Positions 34,370 to 45,737 are shown, counted from the first letter of the stretch. The stretch: DNA of 64,000 nt from Pseudobutyrivibrio sp. (GCF_015057185.1 NZ_SVEV01000013.1:21786-85785), one strand, 5' to 3'. The notes: generated by a model from the sequence alone, not told the origin. Program-made: numbers and translations.

Positions 34370-37300
34370 TTAATTTGTAATTGTTACTGATTCATAATCT
34401 GACTTGCAGATTTCAACAAGCTCGCTGCTTCCATTTAGATAGTAGCCAACTACACGGTAGTAGTAGGTGCCACTTGCAAGTCCAGTATTTGTGTATGGGC
34501 TGTTAGCTGCTGGGTATACTGCAACTAATGTGTCATCAGAAGTTGATGTTGTGTTTGTATCTCTGTAGATATAGTAGACTGTTACGTCTCCACTGTCTGT
34601 CCAAGATACGGATGCTGATGAATTGCCACTAGCTGTTACTGTAATACCAGATGTTGCTATCTCTGTTGAAGCATTGATGCTTACATATTTGGTACTAAAT
34701 ACACCACTATCAGTGTATGCTCTAGCTTTTATCTGATAGTTAGTACTAGCTTCAAGACCATCAAATGTGTACTTTGTTGCTGTACCTGCTACCTTTACAG
34801 TCTTTACTGTAGAGTATGAGCCGCTAGAGTTCATCTTGAGCAATGTGAGCTCTGTTCCGTCTGAGTAAACATCACGTACCCATGATACAGATATTGAGCT
34901 CTCTGTAGATGCAGTTCTCTTGAGATTTACTATTGGCCAGAGGGCAATCGCGTAATTTACAGTCTTAGAGCTACTGAAGCTTCCACTACCTGTAAGTGCA
35001 ATTGTTCCTGTACCGCTAATATAGTTACCGTAGTCTGCTGTATAATCAGAGCCCTCTGTAAGTGAGTAAACCTGCGATTCTCCAGCTATAGACTCAGTCT
35101 TCAGGAATACAGTGATGCTAGGTGTAATCTTGCTGCCTGTGTATCTCTGAGTCTTAGAGTATACAACCGAGCACTCTGAAATAGGGCGCTGGATGATTGA
35201 ATATTCTGCATTTGAAATACCTGTGTCACCTGATGTAGACTGCCATGAAACCTCTGCTACGATGTCACCAACGGAAACCAAATCAGTAGTAACCACATCA
35301 TCACGTTTGTAGGTGACTCCTGTTACAGAAATATTGTCATAATTTGTCTTGAATTCTGGCTCAATCTTGTAGCCTGTGTACTTGTAGGTTGAATCGTAAT
35401 TTGTGATTTCAACTAAATCCTTGTCCAGCTTGATGTTGAAATTCTCAACCTTGTCAGGCGTTGTGTAGTAAGCAGACTTAGCTGACAGTGTAACTGTTCC
35501 TACTGACTTGTAATTGTCTGTAGATGTTACGGTTATTGTATAGTCCATATCCTTTGTAAGCGTAATGAATGCAGACTCAGATTCTGTCTTGTCCACTCTA
35601 TAGAGAATTACATCAAACTCAGGTGTGATAGGTTCACCTGTCTGGAACTGGTCCTTGATGCCTGTGTATTCTACTGTCGTACCATCTGCTGACAGCTTGC
35701 AAATCTCTGTCAAATTCATTGGAGCTACAATATTGAAGCATCTATAAAGAATGCCTGTGTAGCTACCAATACCCTCTACATATACATATGACTGTGATGG
35801 GTCTCTAGGTGTGACAACTGCTGCAAGCTGCTCTGATGTTGGTTCCTCACCCAACCACTCAGCACTGTAGTAAACCTTGTAGTCCACATTCTGTGTAAGT
35901 GCTGTTGATGAATTATCAGAAACAACAACTGCTGGCTTCTGATATGTACCATCATACGTAAATGTGTAATCAAGTGGCTTCAGCTCAGATTCGCGCTCAT
36001 ACTGTACCTTGAATCCATTCTTAGCAAGATCATTCTTACCAACTAAGAAGTAAACCATGATAACAGTACCTGAACCATAGTAATTTCCTGGCTTTCCTGT
36101 GGTTTCATCAACTGCATCAAATGTAATCTTTGCATATGGTGCAGAATCCAAACCAAGGGTAGGATCATAGTAAGCATTATTATTACCATAGGTTACATTG
36201 TAATCTGATGGGTCAATTAGCTTGCTAGTTAATTCATCTGACAAGCCTGCATCGGTAATATCAAGCGTAGGCTTAATTGCTGAACCGCCATATTCTTCAT
36301 AGTACCAGCCTGCATATATTGATGTATTGTAAATTGCAGATGACTCAGTGGCTGTAAGCACTGTCATATCATCATCTGACATTACAAATGTGATATCAGT
36401 GTTGTTGCCACTTTCTCTAGTGTAATCATTTGTCCAGGTAATTCCACCTGTAAGCATACGGTAGTTAATCTTGTACTCATCTGTAAAGCTGCCGTAGTAC
36501 TGACCCTGTCCCTTTATAGTAACAGTCTTTTCGCCTGCACTGATAGAGTCTTCCTCACCAGTAATCGCATCAGCAACTGTCAATGTATAGTCGTCTGCTG
36601 TCAAGGTTGTGGTAGAGCCATCGCTTTCGTGGATTGTCATATTGGTAATTGTTGGAATATGACTTACTCCATCGTAATCAAACTCTGCGATATATGTACC
36701 AGATCGTGTGTAATCAAGATATGGTGTAACCTGCGGATTCTCCTGGGCATTATCATAAAGCTCTCCCAGGTCAATACCTACTGTAAATGGAACCATAATA
36801 GCTTCACTACTGTAGTTACCCATACCAGTGATGATTACATATGGAGAATCTGCAGCGATTCCGTAGTGGTTGTAGCCGTCCTGAACAGTGGTTGTATCCC
36901 ACGCACCACCGCCACCGCTGTCATTTCTTTCACAGGTAAATGTGTAGTCTGTTCCATAAGTCAGTGTCTTTGGATTTTCAGCGGAATATCCTTTTACTCC
37001 ACCATCTGTAATAGTTATCACTGGGTCAGTATTTAGTTCTCTAACAGAACCAACAGTAATTGTGATCTTATCGGAGTTACCAGTCCATTCATCACCGGAG
37101 TAGTTCTCTGCCCAGTTTCCAGGGATAGAACGTGTGGTAATGCTAAAGGTTTTGGATACTGTACTCTTACAGCAATATACACCGCCAATGCTTATTGCAT
37201 AGTCATTCTTTTCTGTTACTGTTGTGCCAGAAACACCTGTGATTGTGATTTGGTAATCTTTGTTATAGATTAAATCTACGCCATTTACCTGAAGCTTAAG

Positions 37301-40300
37301 GATTGTAGAAATATCCTGCGCCTCTCCAGTGTACTCTGCAGATGTCTTGGTGATATCTACAGAAGCTGTTCTAAGGTCAAGCTTTTCTATTGTAAATGTA
37401 TCTGTCTGTGAGTTCTTATAATTACCATTTGCAACTGCTGTTATTGTCACATAAGGTGCATCTGCATCTGTCTTTTGACGTACATAATCACCGCTGACCC
37501 AATCGCTGCTTCCAGCGAGCGGCTCATTATTTCCCCAACCGGTAATTGTATAATCCACACCTTCTGTTAGGGTCTGGACGCCATTTGTAACCTTAAAGGT
37601 TGGGGTTACTGCAACACCATTTCCAGCATAAACAGCCGTATCAAAGGTAATGACACAATCATTCAAATCCTTCTGTGTAATCTGGAAGTAATTATCCGTC
37701 TTTGAGCTGCCTTCGAAGGCTCCCTTACCAGTAATGATTACGTATGTGCTTGTTGTTGTGGCACTTACATTTTGGTTGTTAGCATATGAAACTGTGTAAT
37801 CTGTGCCCTCAGTTAGAGACGTACCATTGTAAACTACGCTTGTAACTGTAGGCTTGATAAATTCGCCTGTGTACTCAAAGGATGTGCCTGAAAGGGTCAC
37901 TGTAGCAGTGCTGATATCAAGTCCCTGAATTACAAGGGTTATCTCACGTGGTCCACCCATTACGTAGTCAGAGTTGTTATTCTGAATCTTGATAATATGG
38001 GTGCCTACATTCTTAATATCTGTGTAAGTAGCCTTTACGTATGTATTTGAACTGTCGTAAATATCTATACCTGAGCTATCTGGACACTTAACAATAACAT
38101 CAAATGCTACATCGCTGCCTGTGTAGGTAGTGTAATAAATGCCCTCACTATAGGTAATATGTGTACCTGAGAATGTGATTACAGCTGTGTCCAAATCATA
38201 CTTCACATAGTAGGTCAAAGTAATACTGTTCTTGTAATATGTAGAACCTGTAGTTGCAGTAATCTTTAATGTCTGTGGACCAGCCTTTGTATATGTGTCA
38301 TCAGATGGAGTTACTGTATAGTCTGTTCCTTCTGTTCCAAGGACATACAGATAATCTAATACGTTGATTGCACTGCCTGTGTATGCAAACTCATCCTTTG
38401 TGAGATATACGTAGCTTGATCCATAAGTAGATGAAAGATCTACTACGAAGTTTGCATCAATCTCTCTCGAATTGTATCCCACATTATTATTTCCAGAGTG
38501 GTCGCCTGTAACTATTATTTTGCCCACACCTGGCTCTGAGGTACTTGCAGCAACTGTGTAGTTAACCTCATCTGTGGCTGCTGTTTGATTAAGTGTTACG
38601 TATGTTTCATTAGGTAAATCATAATATTTTACAGTTGCAGCATAATTAGATCCACCTATTACATAGGAACCTGATGTTTCAACTGTAACTCTAGCATGCT
38701 TATTTCCGCTAGAATCCTCTACTTCCACCGTATCACTCAAATCAACATAAATAGTGAAGTAAGCCTTTTTCGTTCCGGTGTATATTCCTTTTCCTGTAAC
38801 TGTTACATAGTTAGGATATGTAGTTGAGGCACCTCTATAGTTTCCTGGATAGATATTTGTACCATAACCTGTTATTTCGTAATCAGTGCCCTCTGTTAGG
38901 GTCTTTCCACCATATGTAACTGTAAGATTTGTAGGCTTAATCTGGCTGCCGGTGTATGAATATTCACCATTAACAACTACATTGAGATTGTCTGCAGAAA
39001 TTGCAACTATCTCATAGGTAGATGTAGCTGTGTGAGGTGATTCTGTAGAACCGGCATAGTTTCCTATACCTGTAGCCACAATAGTAGCTGTTCCAATTCC
39101 ACTACTTGGCGCTGTAACTGTAAGGTTATAGTCAGTTCCAGCTGTAAGGGTTGTGCCTGCATCATTAGTTACTGATACGTATTTTGTGATATCTACAGGG
39201 TCCGTATCGCTATAGCTTACCCAGTAATACAGGTTAGTATCGCCCTTTGCTTCATAGCAAGCAGAGTAGGTAACAACACCTGAGCTTGTATCAAATACTA
39301 TTCCTCCAAGAACTCCGTTCTTGATTACATACTGATAGTAATGTGAGTCAGTATAGTTTCCATTTCCTGTTGTTATACCATGCAGGTATACCTTATTTGC
39401 CTCTACTGAGCCTATATCAGGACCAATTGTTGTCTTGGCATTTCCGTCTTTATCAAGGATTCTGAAATCAGTGTTGTATGTTAGTGTCTCTTCAAATGTA
39501 CCAACAATATATTTTACCGATAGAGTGCCAGTAATATCGTATGTAGAGCCTGTGTATGTACGAGCTCCTGCACCAATAGAATCACTTACAATAAGACCCT
39601 CTGTTCCTGAATCAGTCAGGTTATTAAAGCTTATAGGTAGCACTGTATATTTAAAGTCAAAGGTACCATAGTAGCCATCTGTACCAGTGAGGGTTACTGT
39701 GATTGTATTTGTTCCATTGTATGAATTAGTGTAATCGGTACCGCCCTTTGAGCTGGCTCTGGTTACTGTATATTTTGTAGTAGATAATACAGAGCCGCCC
39801 AATGTTACAACAGGAGTTGGCAAGTTACTTCCTATGTAGCTTACCTGGAATGGGTCATCCTTGTTGGTAGATGTTACCTCAGTTGCACTGCCACTTGTTG
39901 AATAATAAGTAGTTGTTGTTATTACTGGATTTTGTAACTGTACTGAAACATTTGCAAGACTATGACCTACCGTGTATTTATACTCAATTGTACCAGTGTA
40001 ATTTCCTGTACCTGTTACTGTTGCTGTGTAGCCTGCGCCGCCATTGTCTCCGGCTGTTGTGGCCGCAGAATCTCCAGTAACCGTATAGTCTGTATCCTCT
40101 ACTAGTGTATATGGATTTACTAGAAGATTAGTGCTGGTATCTATGATTGTAAATGTTGGTTTATGTAATGTTCCCTCGGCTATGTACTCTACCTCGGTAT
40201 CATATGTCTTTGTTACAGTATCTGCAGTAATATCCCTTGGTGCGATGCTAAAGTATACCTTTATAGAACCAGTAAAGTTTCCAATACCGGTGATTGTCAC

Positions 40301-43300
40301 ATAGGAATCATCGCTAACATTTGTATTAGCGCCATAGCTTGTGCTGTAGTTAGAAGAAGAAATCAGGTTCTCATCGCTTACTGCACCGTCATATACAGCT
40401 ACTGTAGGTTTTCTCTTTTTACCTGTATATGTTGGGTTGTATTGTGAGCATTCCCAACGATTTTTTGTACTTGAATAAGAGATTGAGTATGAATTAACTG
40501 TAATAGTCATATCCTCAATGCTCTTTGATGTAATGCTAAAATATAGTACCGCGGTACCTGTCAAGTTGCCCTGACCTGTTACTGTTACGGTTGCAGTATT
40601 TGTTCCAACTGCTGTATTGTTCGCATATGTAACCTTGAAATTGTCACATGTATCAGAACTTGTTCCCATGGCAACTCCGCCTAATTTTACAGTAACAGCT
40701 GGTGTAAGAGCCTTTCCTGTATATGGCATTACATAATCGCCTGTTGAGGTCTTGATACTATCTGGTAATGTTACGGTGCAATCATCTAAACTAGCTGCTG
40801 CAATTGTAAATGTTCCAGTAATAGTACCAGTATAATTTCCTCCATCCACTGCCGTAACGGTATATGCCGCTGCTGTGGATACATTTACATTATTAGAAAA
40901 TGCGATTGTATAATCTGTGCCTAGCTCCAGTGTTTCTACCACAGAGCCGCCAGAAGTATAAGTAATAGTATAGTCATCTGGATCTGTTAAGGTAATCTCG
41001 CTACCTGTATAGGTCTTTGAGCTAGTAGTCAGATTGAACTTTGTCTTTGAAAGATTAGCCTGAGTAATCTTGTATGTGGCATAGGCGTACTTGCCTGCAT
41101 AGTTACCTGTGCCGGCAATTACTACATATTTTGTTCCAACATTTGTTACATCTGTTCCTGTGATAACACCTGCTGCAGTCGAGGCAGATGTATCTATAGC
41201 GCTACCCCAACCAAGGACATAGTAGCCAGTATCAGATGAGCCTGAGCTGGTAAGTGTAAGGGCATTTCCGCCTAGCTGTACCGCCTGTACTGGTGGCTTT
41301 GTTGCAGTATTGTCAAATGTCTTGCTATAGGTTGTTGCCCAGCTTGTAGCTGCTGAAGCCTGCGAGTTTTTAACTGTAATGATTACATCATCAGAGAAGC
41401 TTGCTTCAATATCGAAGTAAATTGTCTTTGTTCCCTGGAAGTTACCCTTACCGGTAAGGATAATAGCAGCGGGACTTCCTACTTCAGTACTGATAGCTGT
41501 ATTGTTGCTGTAGCTGACTGTGTAGTCTACATCCTTTGTTAGCTCTGTTCCAGAAGAGCCCTGATATTTAACAGATAGGTTGCTTACAGTTTCACCACTA
41601 GTTGCGTCGGTGTGAGTGTAGGTATCTGGCTGGATTGCAGAGCCATCTGATTTGTGAGTATAAGCAGGATGTGCATAGGAACCAGGCGTACTTCCACCGT
41701 TTTCATCGGTAAGTGTTGTGTATGCCTGAGAAATATTTACCTTTGCAATTGTGTATGTCAAATCAAGGGTACCTTCGTATCCGCTTACCCCAATTTTAAG
41801 AAATGCAGTACCAGCATCCTCATTATTTGAATATGTAACTGCGCTGATAGTATCAGCTGTAATCCATGTTGCCTCGCTACCTGAGCTTAGCACATAGAAT
41901 GTAAATGGCTTTGTGGTCCAATAGGTTGTAAGAGCGGTCTGATCTGTAATGTAATTTCCATCGCTTGTCATTGCATAAATGCTGCTACCTGTGTATGTAA
42001 AGTAGGTAGTTGCATCGTCATTCCACTCAACATAAGCATAATCGTTGATGTTCATATTGCTGGTGGTGTATGTGTAGGTTCCGCTGTAGTCTGCGCTTGA
42101 AACTGTATAGTTTCCGCTACCACCTGCTGCAAGAGTTACAGTATATTGGATTCCACCTGTGGTGTAGGTTTTATTTGAAAGGCTAATTGTGTAGTCAGCA
42201 CTTTCTCCCATAGTAAGACCATAAGTGGCGTCAATTGCTGAGATTCCACTCAATGGATGAGTTACACTTGTGACTGTATCGTCATCAATGTCTATTGCAA
42301 TGGCAAAGCCTGAATCACTTGAGAATGTTGTATAGTTCAGCTCTGCAGGGCTGATAGTAAACTGCACTGAATAAGTGAACGTTGTGCTCTTGCCAGAGTT
42401 AGAGCTTGAAATAGTAAATGGAATAGTAACTGTTGCTGTTCCAGCATTCTCATTGTCAGCGTAGGTAACGTTTCCTATGTAGGATGAGCCATATGTGGAT
42501 GCGCTACCATCCTCTGAAAGTGTAGGTGTTGGTGCATACTGGACGCCTTTATATGTTGCTGTGGACTCATATGTAGACACGGTGCTACCGTTCAAAAGTG
42601 GCTGGACAACATGCACATTTAATGTGGCAGTAATGCCGCTATTGTAGGTAGCTGTGATAGTTGCAGTACCTGGATTTTTAGTTGTAAGTGAGCGAGTCAT
42701 GCCGCTGCCGCTTATAGATACAACATCAGTATTTGAATTTGACCAGGTTATACTTCTGGTGCGGCTAGGATTTAACTCAACTGAAAGTGTATCTGTATCA
42801 CCTAAAAGGTAATAAATGTCTCCTGCGAAGTTTGTTGCATAGCCATAGTTTGAACTTGATGTATCTGTTTCTACATTTGATAAAGCAACCAGCTGAGTTG
42901 CATATTTAGATGATGTCATTCTGATGCCAGTGATATCACCTGGATCTGTAACTCCATCAGAGAGCGCTACAGTAATGGCATTTTCCTTAGATTGCTTTGT
43001 AGAATCAAGGAAAATTGCCTCTGAGGCACCACCAATATCTGTTTTAACACTAACATCATTACCAAAGCTAAAGAATCTTACTGCATAATTTGTGCCTGTG
43101 TACATATAAGGGTCAGAGTCTGATGTGAAATCAAACGTTACCTGATACCAGCCTGAACCTCCTGCTGCTACCTCTTCTGCAGAAATGCTTTCTGTATGGA
43201 CTGAGCCAATGGCTGTTCCAGACATAGGACTATCAGTACTTGTTATATCTCTGTAAACCTGAGCCTGGCAAGTAAAGTCGTCACCTGCTTCGATGTATAC

Positions 43301-44809
43301 CTGGAATGAAGCACTATTTACTTTTACATACTGACCATTTCCGCTATCATCCGCGCCAATAGTTCCAGTTGTGCTCAATGTCTGGTATGAATATACAGTC
43401 AAATCACTGTCGCTTGTTGTTCCACCGATGAAGTAATATGAGAAGTGGTCGGCGTCGAAGGTTACGTCTGTTCCACTTACTGTAGATGATACAGTTTCTG
43501 CTGTGGTAGAGCTCTCGTCCTGAACGCGGATTACCTCTACCTGCTCATCAGGAACCTCTGCAACCTCATCGATACCCTTTACAGTAATCTCAAGACTGTT
43601 TCCATCGTTCTGTGGTTGATAATAATTGCCCTTCTGGTCAATGATGTTGATATCAAATGCTTTGAATACATTAAAATCTGAAGCATCTGTATTTTCAAGG
43701 ATTGACTCTGCCTGTGAAATAGAGATTGATTTAGCATCTAATGAGGCGCCTGCTGGCATCTCACCCTTTACTGTAATTACCACGCCGTCAACTGTGGTAG
43801 AAATCTCTGTATAAATAAGCTCGTAGGCTTCGTCTTCTTTTACCTGTCCGCAGTAAATACATATGCCGTCTGCGTCGTATGTACATTCCTCGATTTCTGA
43901 TACGCCGCAATGCTTACATGTCTTAGTGTGGGTGCCGTCCTCGTTGCTGACATATTCCCACTCGTGCTGACACTCTGTTTCCTGAACGTAGCCGCACAAA
44001 GTACAAACACCATTATCATCAAAGCTACAGTTCTCAGTTGATTCTTCATTACACTTAGAGCATCGCTTGATGTGGGTTCCGTCGTTATTTGATGTATATT
44101 CCCATTTGTGTTCGCATGTTTCCTTGTCTGTAGGGGCCTCGATTTCCTCTGGTTCTACTGGCTCTTCAGGGTCAATGATTTCTGGATTCTCAGGATCTAC
44201 TTCTGGGATTGCATTTGGGTCCTCTACTACTATTGTTGGGTCTGGGTTGGCTGGATCTATAGTTGTAGGGTCTGTTCCTGGATTGTCTGTTGGGGTTGTT
44301 TGGTCTGTATTTGTATTAGGGGTATCTGCCTCGTTTTCTGGAGTTGGGTTTTCTGGAGTTTGGTTGCCTGATTGTTGTGGGTCTGCTGGCTGGCCGTCAG
44401 TTGGCTGTGGGTCTGTTGGCTGGGCCTCTGATGACTGACCGTCTGTTGGCTGACCTTCTGCAGCTGGCACTTCCCCTGCAGTTTCAATTGCTGCCGCTAC
44501 CGCTGGGGCAATTCCTGTCTGGTCTTGACCTGCTGCATCACCTGATGTTTGGTCTGCTGATGCTTCTGTTCCTGCTGCATCTGCTGCTGGAGCATCTCCG
44601 CTAGGCGCAGAACTAACTACAGCCTCCTGACTTGAACCACTGTCCGCAGGTGCTGCCGCCGCTTCTCCTCCACCTGAAGGCGCAGACTCCTCCACTTGGA
44701 TGTCGTCCTCCGCCATTGAGAAAAAGTCATCTCCAACTGTTGTTGTCAACATCAACATACACATCAGAAATGCCACTAATCTTTTTAATTTAGTCAAATT
44801 GTCTTTCAT
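34370..44809 (-). CDS. Giant secreted MBG-repeat protein (3479 residues)
   Basis: Very large secreted protein, probably an adhesin or matrix protein. It has a signal peptide (about 1-30), an Ala/Ser then Pro/Thr/Glu-rich linker (about 40-230), and two zinc-ribbon-like units with paired CxxC motifs and HxWEY...GTH (232-322). An Ig-like region (about 660-760) precedes at least 18 MBG-type repeats, recognisable by YTG...P...V.YG...L..G.DY...Y.NN and closing ITG.GNYTGT. Two fibronectin III-like domains form the last 190 or so residues. There is no sorting signal or C-terminal helix, so retention must be non-covalent. It has its own terminator; the sortase operon begins 127 bases downstream. Confidence 0.9.
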   Translation of the reverse strand: MKDNLTKLKRLVAFLMCMLMLTTTVGDDFFSMAEDDIQVEESAPSGGGEAAAAPADSGSSQEAVVSSAPSGDAPAADAAGTEASADQTSGDAAGQDQTGIAPAVAAAIETAGEVPAAEGQPTDGQSSEAQPTDPQPTDGQPADPQQSGNQTPENPTPENEADTPNTNTDQTTPTDNPGTDPTTIDPANPDPTIVVEDPNAIPEVDPENPEIIDPEEPVEPEEIEAPTDKETCEHKWEYTSNNDGTHIKRCSKCNEESTENCSFDDNGVCTLCGYVQETECQHEWEYVSNEDGTHTKTCKHCGVSEIEECTYDADGICIYCGQVKEDEAYELIYTEISTTVDGVVITVKGEMPAGASLDAKSISISQAESILENTDASDFNVFKAFDINIIDQKGNYYQPQNDGNSLEITVKGIDEVAEVPDEQVEVIRVQDESSTTAETVSSTVSGTDVTFDADHFSYYFIGGTTSDSDLTVYSYQTLSTTGTIGADDSGNGQYVKVNSASFQVYIEAGDDFTCQAQVYRDITSTDSPMSGTAIGSVHTESISAEEVAAGGSGWYQVTFDFTSDSDPYMYTGTNYAVRFFSFGNDVSVKTDIGGASEAIFLDSTKQSKENAITVALSDGVTDPGDITGIRMTSSKYATQLVALSNVETDTSSSNYGYATNFAGDIYYLLGDTDTLSVELNPSRTRSITWSNSNTDVVSISGSGMTRSLTTKNPGTATITATYNSGITATLNVHVVQPLLNGSTVSTYESTATYKGVQYAPTPTLSEDGSASTYGSSYIGNVTYADNENAGTATVTIPFTISSSNSGKSTTFTYSVQFTISPAELNYTTFSSDSGFAIAIDIDDDTVTSVTHPLSGISAIDATYGLTMGESADYTISLSNKTYTTGGIQYTVTLAAGGSGNYTVSSADYSGTYTYTTSNMNINDYAYVEWNDDATTYFTYTGSSIYAMTSDGNYITDQTALTTYWTTKPFTFYVLSSGSEATWITADTISAVTYSNNEDAGTAFLKIGVSGYEGTLDLTYTIAKVNISQAYTTLTDENGGSTPGSYAHPAYTHKSDGSAIQPDTYTHTDATSGETVSNLSVKYQGSSGTELTKDVDYTVSYSNNTAISTEVGSPAAIILTGKGNFQGTKTIYFDIEASFSDDVIITVKNSQASAATSWATTYSKTFDNTATKPPVQAVQLGGNALTLTSSGSSDTGYYVLGWGSAIDTSASTAAGVITGTDVTNVGTKYVVIAGTGNYAGKYAYATYKITQANLSKTKFNLTTSSKTYTGSEITLTDPDDYTITYTSGGSVVETLELGTDYTIAFSNNVNVSTAAAYTVTAVDGGNYTGTITGTFTIAAASLDDCTVTLPDSIKTSTGDYVMPYTGKALTPAVTVKLGGVAMGTSSDTCDNFKVTYANNTAVGTNTATVTVTGQGNLTGTAVLYFSITSKSIEDMTITVNSYSISYSSTKNRWECSQYNPTYTGKKRKPTVAVYDGAVSDENLISSSNYSTSYGANTNVSDDSYVTITGIGNFTGSIKVYFSIAPRDITADTVTKTYDTEVEYIAEGTLHKPTFTIIDTSTNLLVNPYTLVEDTDYTVTGDSAATTAGDNGGAGYTATVTGTGNYTGTIEYKYTVGHSLANVSVQLQNPVITTTTYYSTSGSATEVTSTNKDDPFQVSYIGSNLPTPVVTLGGSVLSTTKYTVTRASSKGGTDYTNSYNGTNTITVTLTGTDGYYGTFDFKYTVLPISFNNLTDSGTEGLIVSDSIGAGARTYTGSTYDITGTLSVKYIVGTFEETLTYNTDFRILDKDGNAKTTIGPDIGSVEANKVYLHGITTGNGNYTDSHYYQYVIKNGVLGGIVFDTSSGVVTYSACYEAKGDTNLYYWVSYSDTDPVDITKYVSVTNDAGTTLTAGTDYNLTVTAPSSGIGTATIVATGIGNYAGSTESPHTATSTYEIVAISADNLNVVVNGEYSYTGSQIKPTNLTVTYGGKTLTEGTDYEITGYGTNIYPGNYRGASTTYPNYVTVTGKGIYTGTKKAYFTIYVDLSDTVEVEDSSGNKHARVTVETSGSYVIGGSNYAATVKYYDLPNETYVTLNQTAATDEVNYTVAASTSEPGVGKIIVTGDHSGNNNVGYNSREIDANFVVDLSSTYGSSYVYLTKDEFAYTGSAINVLDYLYVLGTEGTDYTVTPSDDTYTKAGPQTLKITATTGSTYYKNSITLTYYVKYDLDTAVITFSGTHITYSEGIYYTTYTGSDVAFDVIVKCPDSSGIDIYDSSNTYVKATYTDIKNVGTHIIKIQNNNSDYVMGGPREITLVIQGLDISTATVTLSGTSFEYTGEFIKPTVTSVVYNGTSLTEGTDYTVSYANNQNVSATTTSTYVIITGKGAFEGSSKTDNYFQITQKDLNDCVITFDTAVYAGNGVAVTPTFKVTNGVQTLTEGVDYTITGWGNNEPLAGSSDWVSGDYVRQKTDADAPYVTITAVANGNYKNSQTDTFTIEKLDLRTASVDITKTSAEYTGEAQDISTILKLQVNGVDLIYNKDYQITITGVSGTTVTEKNDYAISIGGVYCCKSTVSKTFSITTRSIPGNWAENYSGDEWTGNSDKITITVGSVRELNTDPVITITDGGVKGYSAENPKTLTYGTDYTFTCERNDSGGGGAWDTTTVQDGYNHYGIAADSPYVIITGMGNYSSEAIMVPFTVGIDLGELYDNAQENPQVTPYLDYTRSGTYIAEFDYDGVSHIPTITNMTIHESDGSTTTLTADDYTLTVADAITGEEDSISAGEKTVTIKGQGQYYGSFTDEYKINYRMLTGGITWTNDYTRESGNNTDITFVMSDDDMTVLTATESSAIYNTSIYAGWYYEEYGGSAIKPTLDITDAGLSDELTSKLIDPSDYNVTYGNNNAYYDPTLGLDSAPYAKITFDAVDETTGKPGNYYGSGTVIMVYFLVGKNDLAKNGFKVQYERESELKPLDYTFTYDGTYQKPAVVVSDNSSTALTQNVDYKVYYSAEWLGEEPTSEQLAAVVTPRDPSQSYVYVEGIGSYTGILYRCFNIVAPMNLTEICKLSADGTTVEYTGIKDQFQTGEPITPEFDVILYRVDKTESESAFITLTKDMDYTITVTSTDNYKSVGTVTLSAKSAYYTTPDKVENFNIKLDKDLVEITNYDSTYKYTGYKIEPEFKTNYDNISVTGVTYKRDDVVTTDLVSVGDIVAEVSWQSTSGDTGISNAEYSIIQRPISECSVVYSKTQRYTGSKITPSITVFLKTESIAGESQVYSLTEGSDYTADYGNYISGTGTIALTGSGSFSSSKTVNYAIALWPIVNLKRTASTESSISVSWVRDVYSDGTELTLLKMNSSGSYSTVKTVKVAGTATKYTFDGLEASTNYQIKARAYTDSGVFSTKYVSINASTEIATSGITVTASGNSSASVSWTDSGDVTVYYIYRDTNTTSTSDDTLVAVYPAANSPYTNTGLASGTYYYRVVGYYLNGSSELVEICKSDYESVTITN

Positions 44810-45125
44810 AGTCCAATCCCCTTTGCTAGAACCCCTTTTCTAACATCTTTCTTTTGTTTTTCCACACCTTTTTCCCTAAATTTGCATAGCAAAAATAGAC
44901 ATAGGTGTAGTACTACAATTTCAATATCGGACTTTCCTAACATGAATTTTACAGACATTAGTAGGAATTTCTGTGAATTATTAGTGAATTGACTATTAAA
45001 TGATTTCTTATTAATATTTATGTTCAAAAAAAGCACCTCACAGTGTATCGATGCCCCGAAAAGTCAGATCAAAATCTAACGATTGGTGATCGGTACAAAG
45101 TGAGATGCTTTCTACTGGTTGTATT
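44810..45125. other. Intergenic region, giant gene to fic
   Basis: Holds the giant gene ribosome binding region (AAAGGGG before the ATG at 44809), a perfect 12-bp palindrome TGTAGTACTACA at 44906-44917, and the fic terminator at 45032-45109. No gene is convincing and no strong promoter was found. Confidence 0.5.
45032..45109 (-). terminator. Terminator of the fic operon with a long structured loop
   Basis: Minus-strand stem AGCATCTCAC/GTGAGGTGCT (ten pairs including one G-U) followed by seven T residues. The loop is about 58 bases, unusually long, and contains further complementarity (AGAT/ATCT, CGAT/ATCG). Confidence 0.75.
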
Positions 45126-45737
45126 TTAGATATCTACCAAGCATTTGTAGAGGAGCTCCTCAAATGGTCCGTAATTCAGGACTGAGCTCTCTTTGCTGGC
45201 TAGAATCATGTCATTTTTAGTTGTTTTTGAAAAATCTATATCGAAATGATTGCTGTTTTTGCAGATGTATTCGATAAACACGCGCTGGGCGCGACCGTTA
45301 CCCTCTCTGAAAGGATGAATCATATTAATCTCGCCCATGAGATATGCCAATTTCTTGGACATTTCTTCCTTGTTATCCACATCCTTCAGATAATTGTTGG
45401 CAACTATCCAATCCTGAACCTTTTTAAACTCAATCTCGATGAACTGGGTCAGGCAAAAAATGGTGCCCTTGGAAATGTCCACGGTGCGGATTTCTCCAGC
45501 CCACTCATAGATATCCTTGAACAAATACCTGTGAATTGCCCGCAGATGGTCCAGGGAAAAGTCACCCGGAATTGGGCGCTGGCTAATTTCAAAGTATCTG
45601 GCAGAGGAAATCTCCTGCTCTACCTTGAACAGCTCATCCTTGTCGTGAATATCAAGTTTGTTTTTGAGGACATGAGTGTGAGGATAGCAATACTGACCGT
45701 TATCCTCGTACTCATAGCGGTAATATTCATCCATCAT
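45126..45737 (-). CDS. Fic-domain AMP-transferase toxin
   Basis: A 203-residue Fic protein with the full active motif HPFREGNGR (141-149), so it should transfer AMP or another nucleotide moiety to target proteins. The N-terminal YCYPHTHVLKNK segment is typical of the Fic toxin branch. No inhibitory (S/T)xxxE(G/N) helix is evident inside the protein, which matches class I systems where a separate small antitoxin supplies it. That antitoxin candidate ends 4 bases upstream, and the Fic ribosome binding site (AGGA) overlaps its end. Confidence 0.93.
   Translation of the reverse strand: MMDEYYRYEYEDNGQYCYPHTHVLKNKLDIHDKDELFKVEQEISSARYFEISQRPIPGDFSLDHLRAIHRYLFKDIYEWAGEIRTVDISKGTIFCLTQFIEIEFKKVQDWIVANNYLKDVDNKEEMSKKLAYLMGEINMIHPFREGNGRAQRVFIEYICKNSNHFDIDFSKTTKNDMILASKESSVLNYGPFEELLYKCLVDI

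Noticed and set aside
45370..45385. Additional DnaA box TTATCCACA
   Set aside because: It lies inside the fic coding sequence as a single copy and is best explained by codons for a V-D-N stretch.
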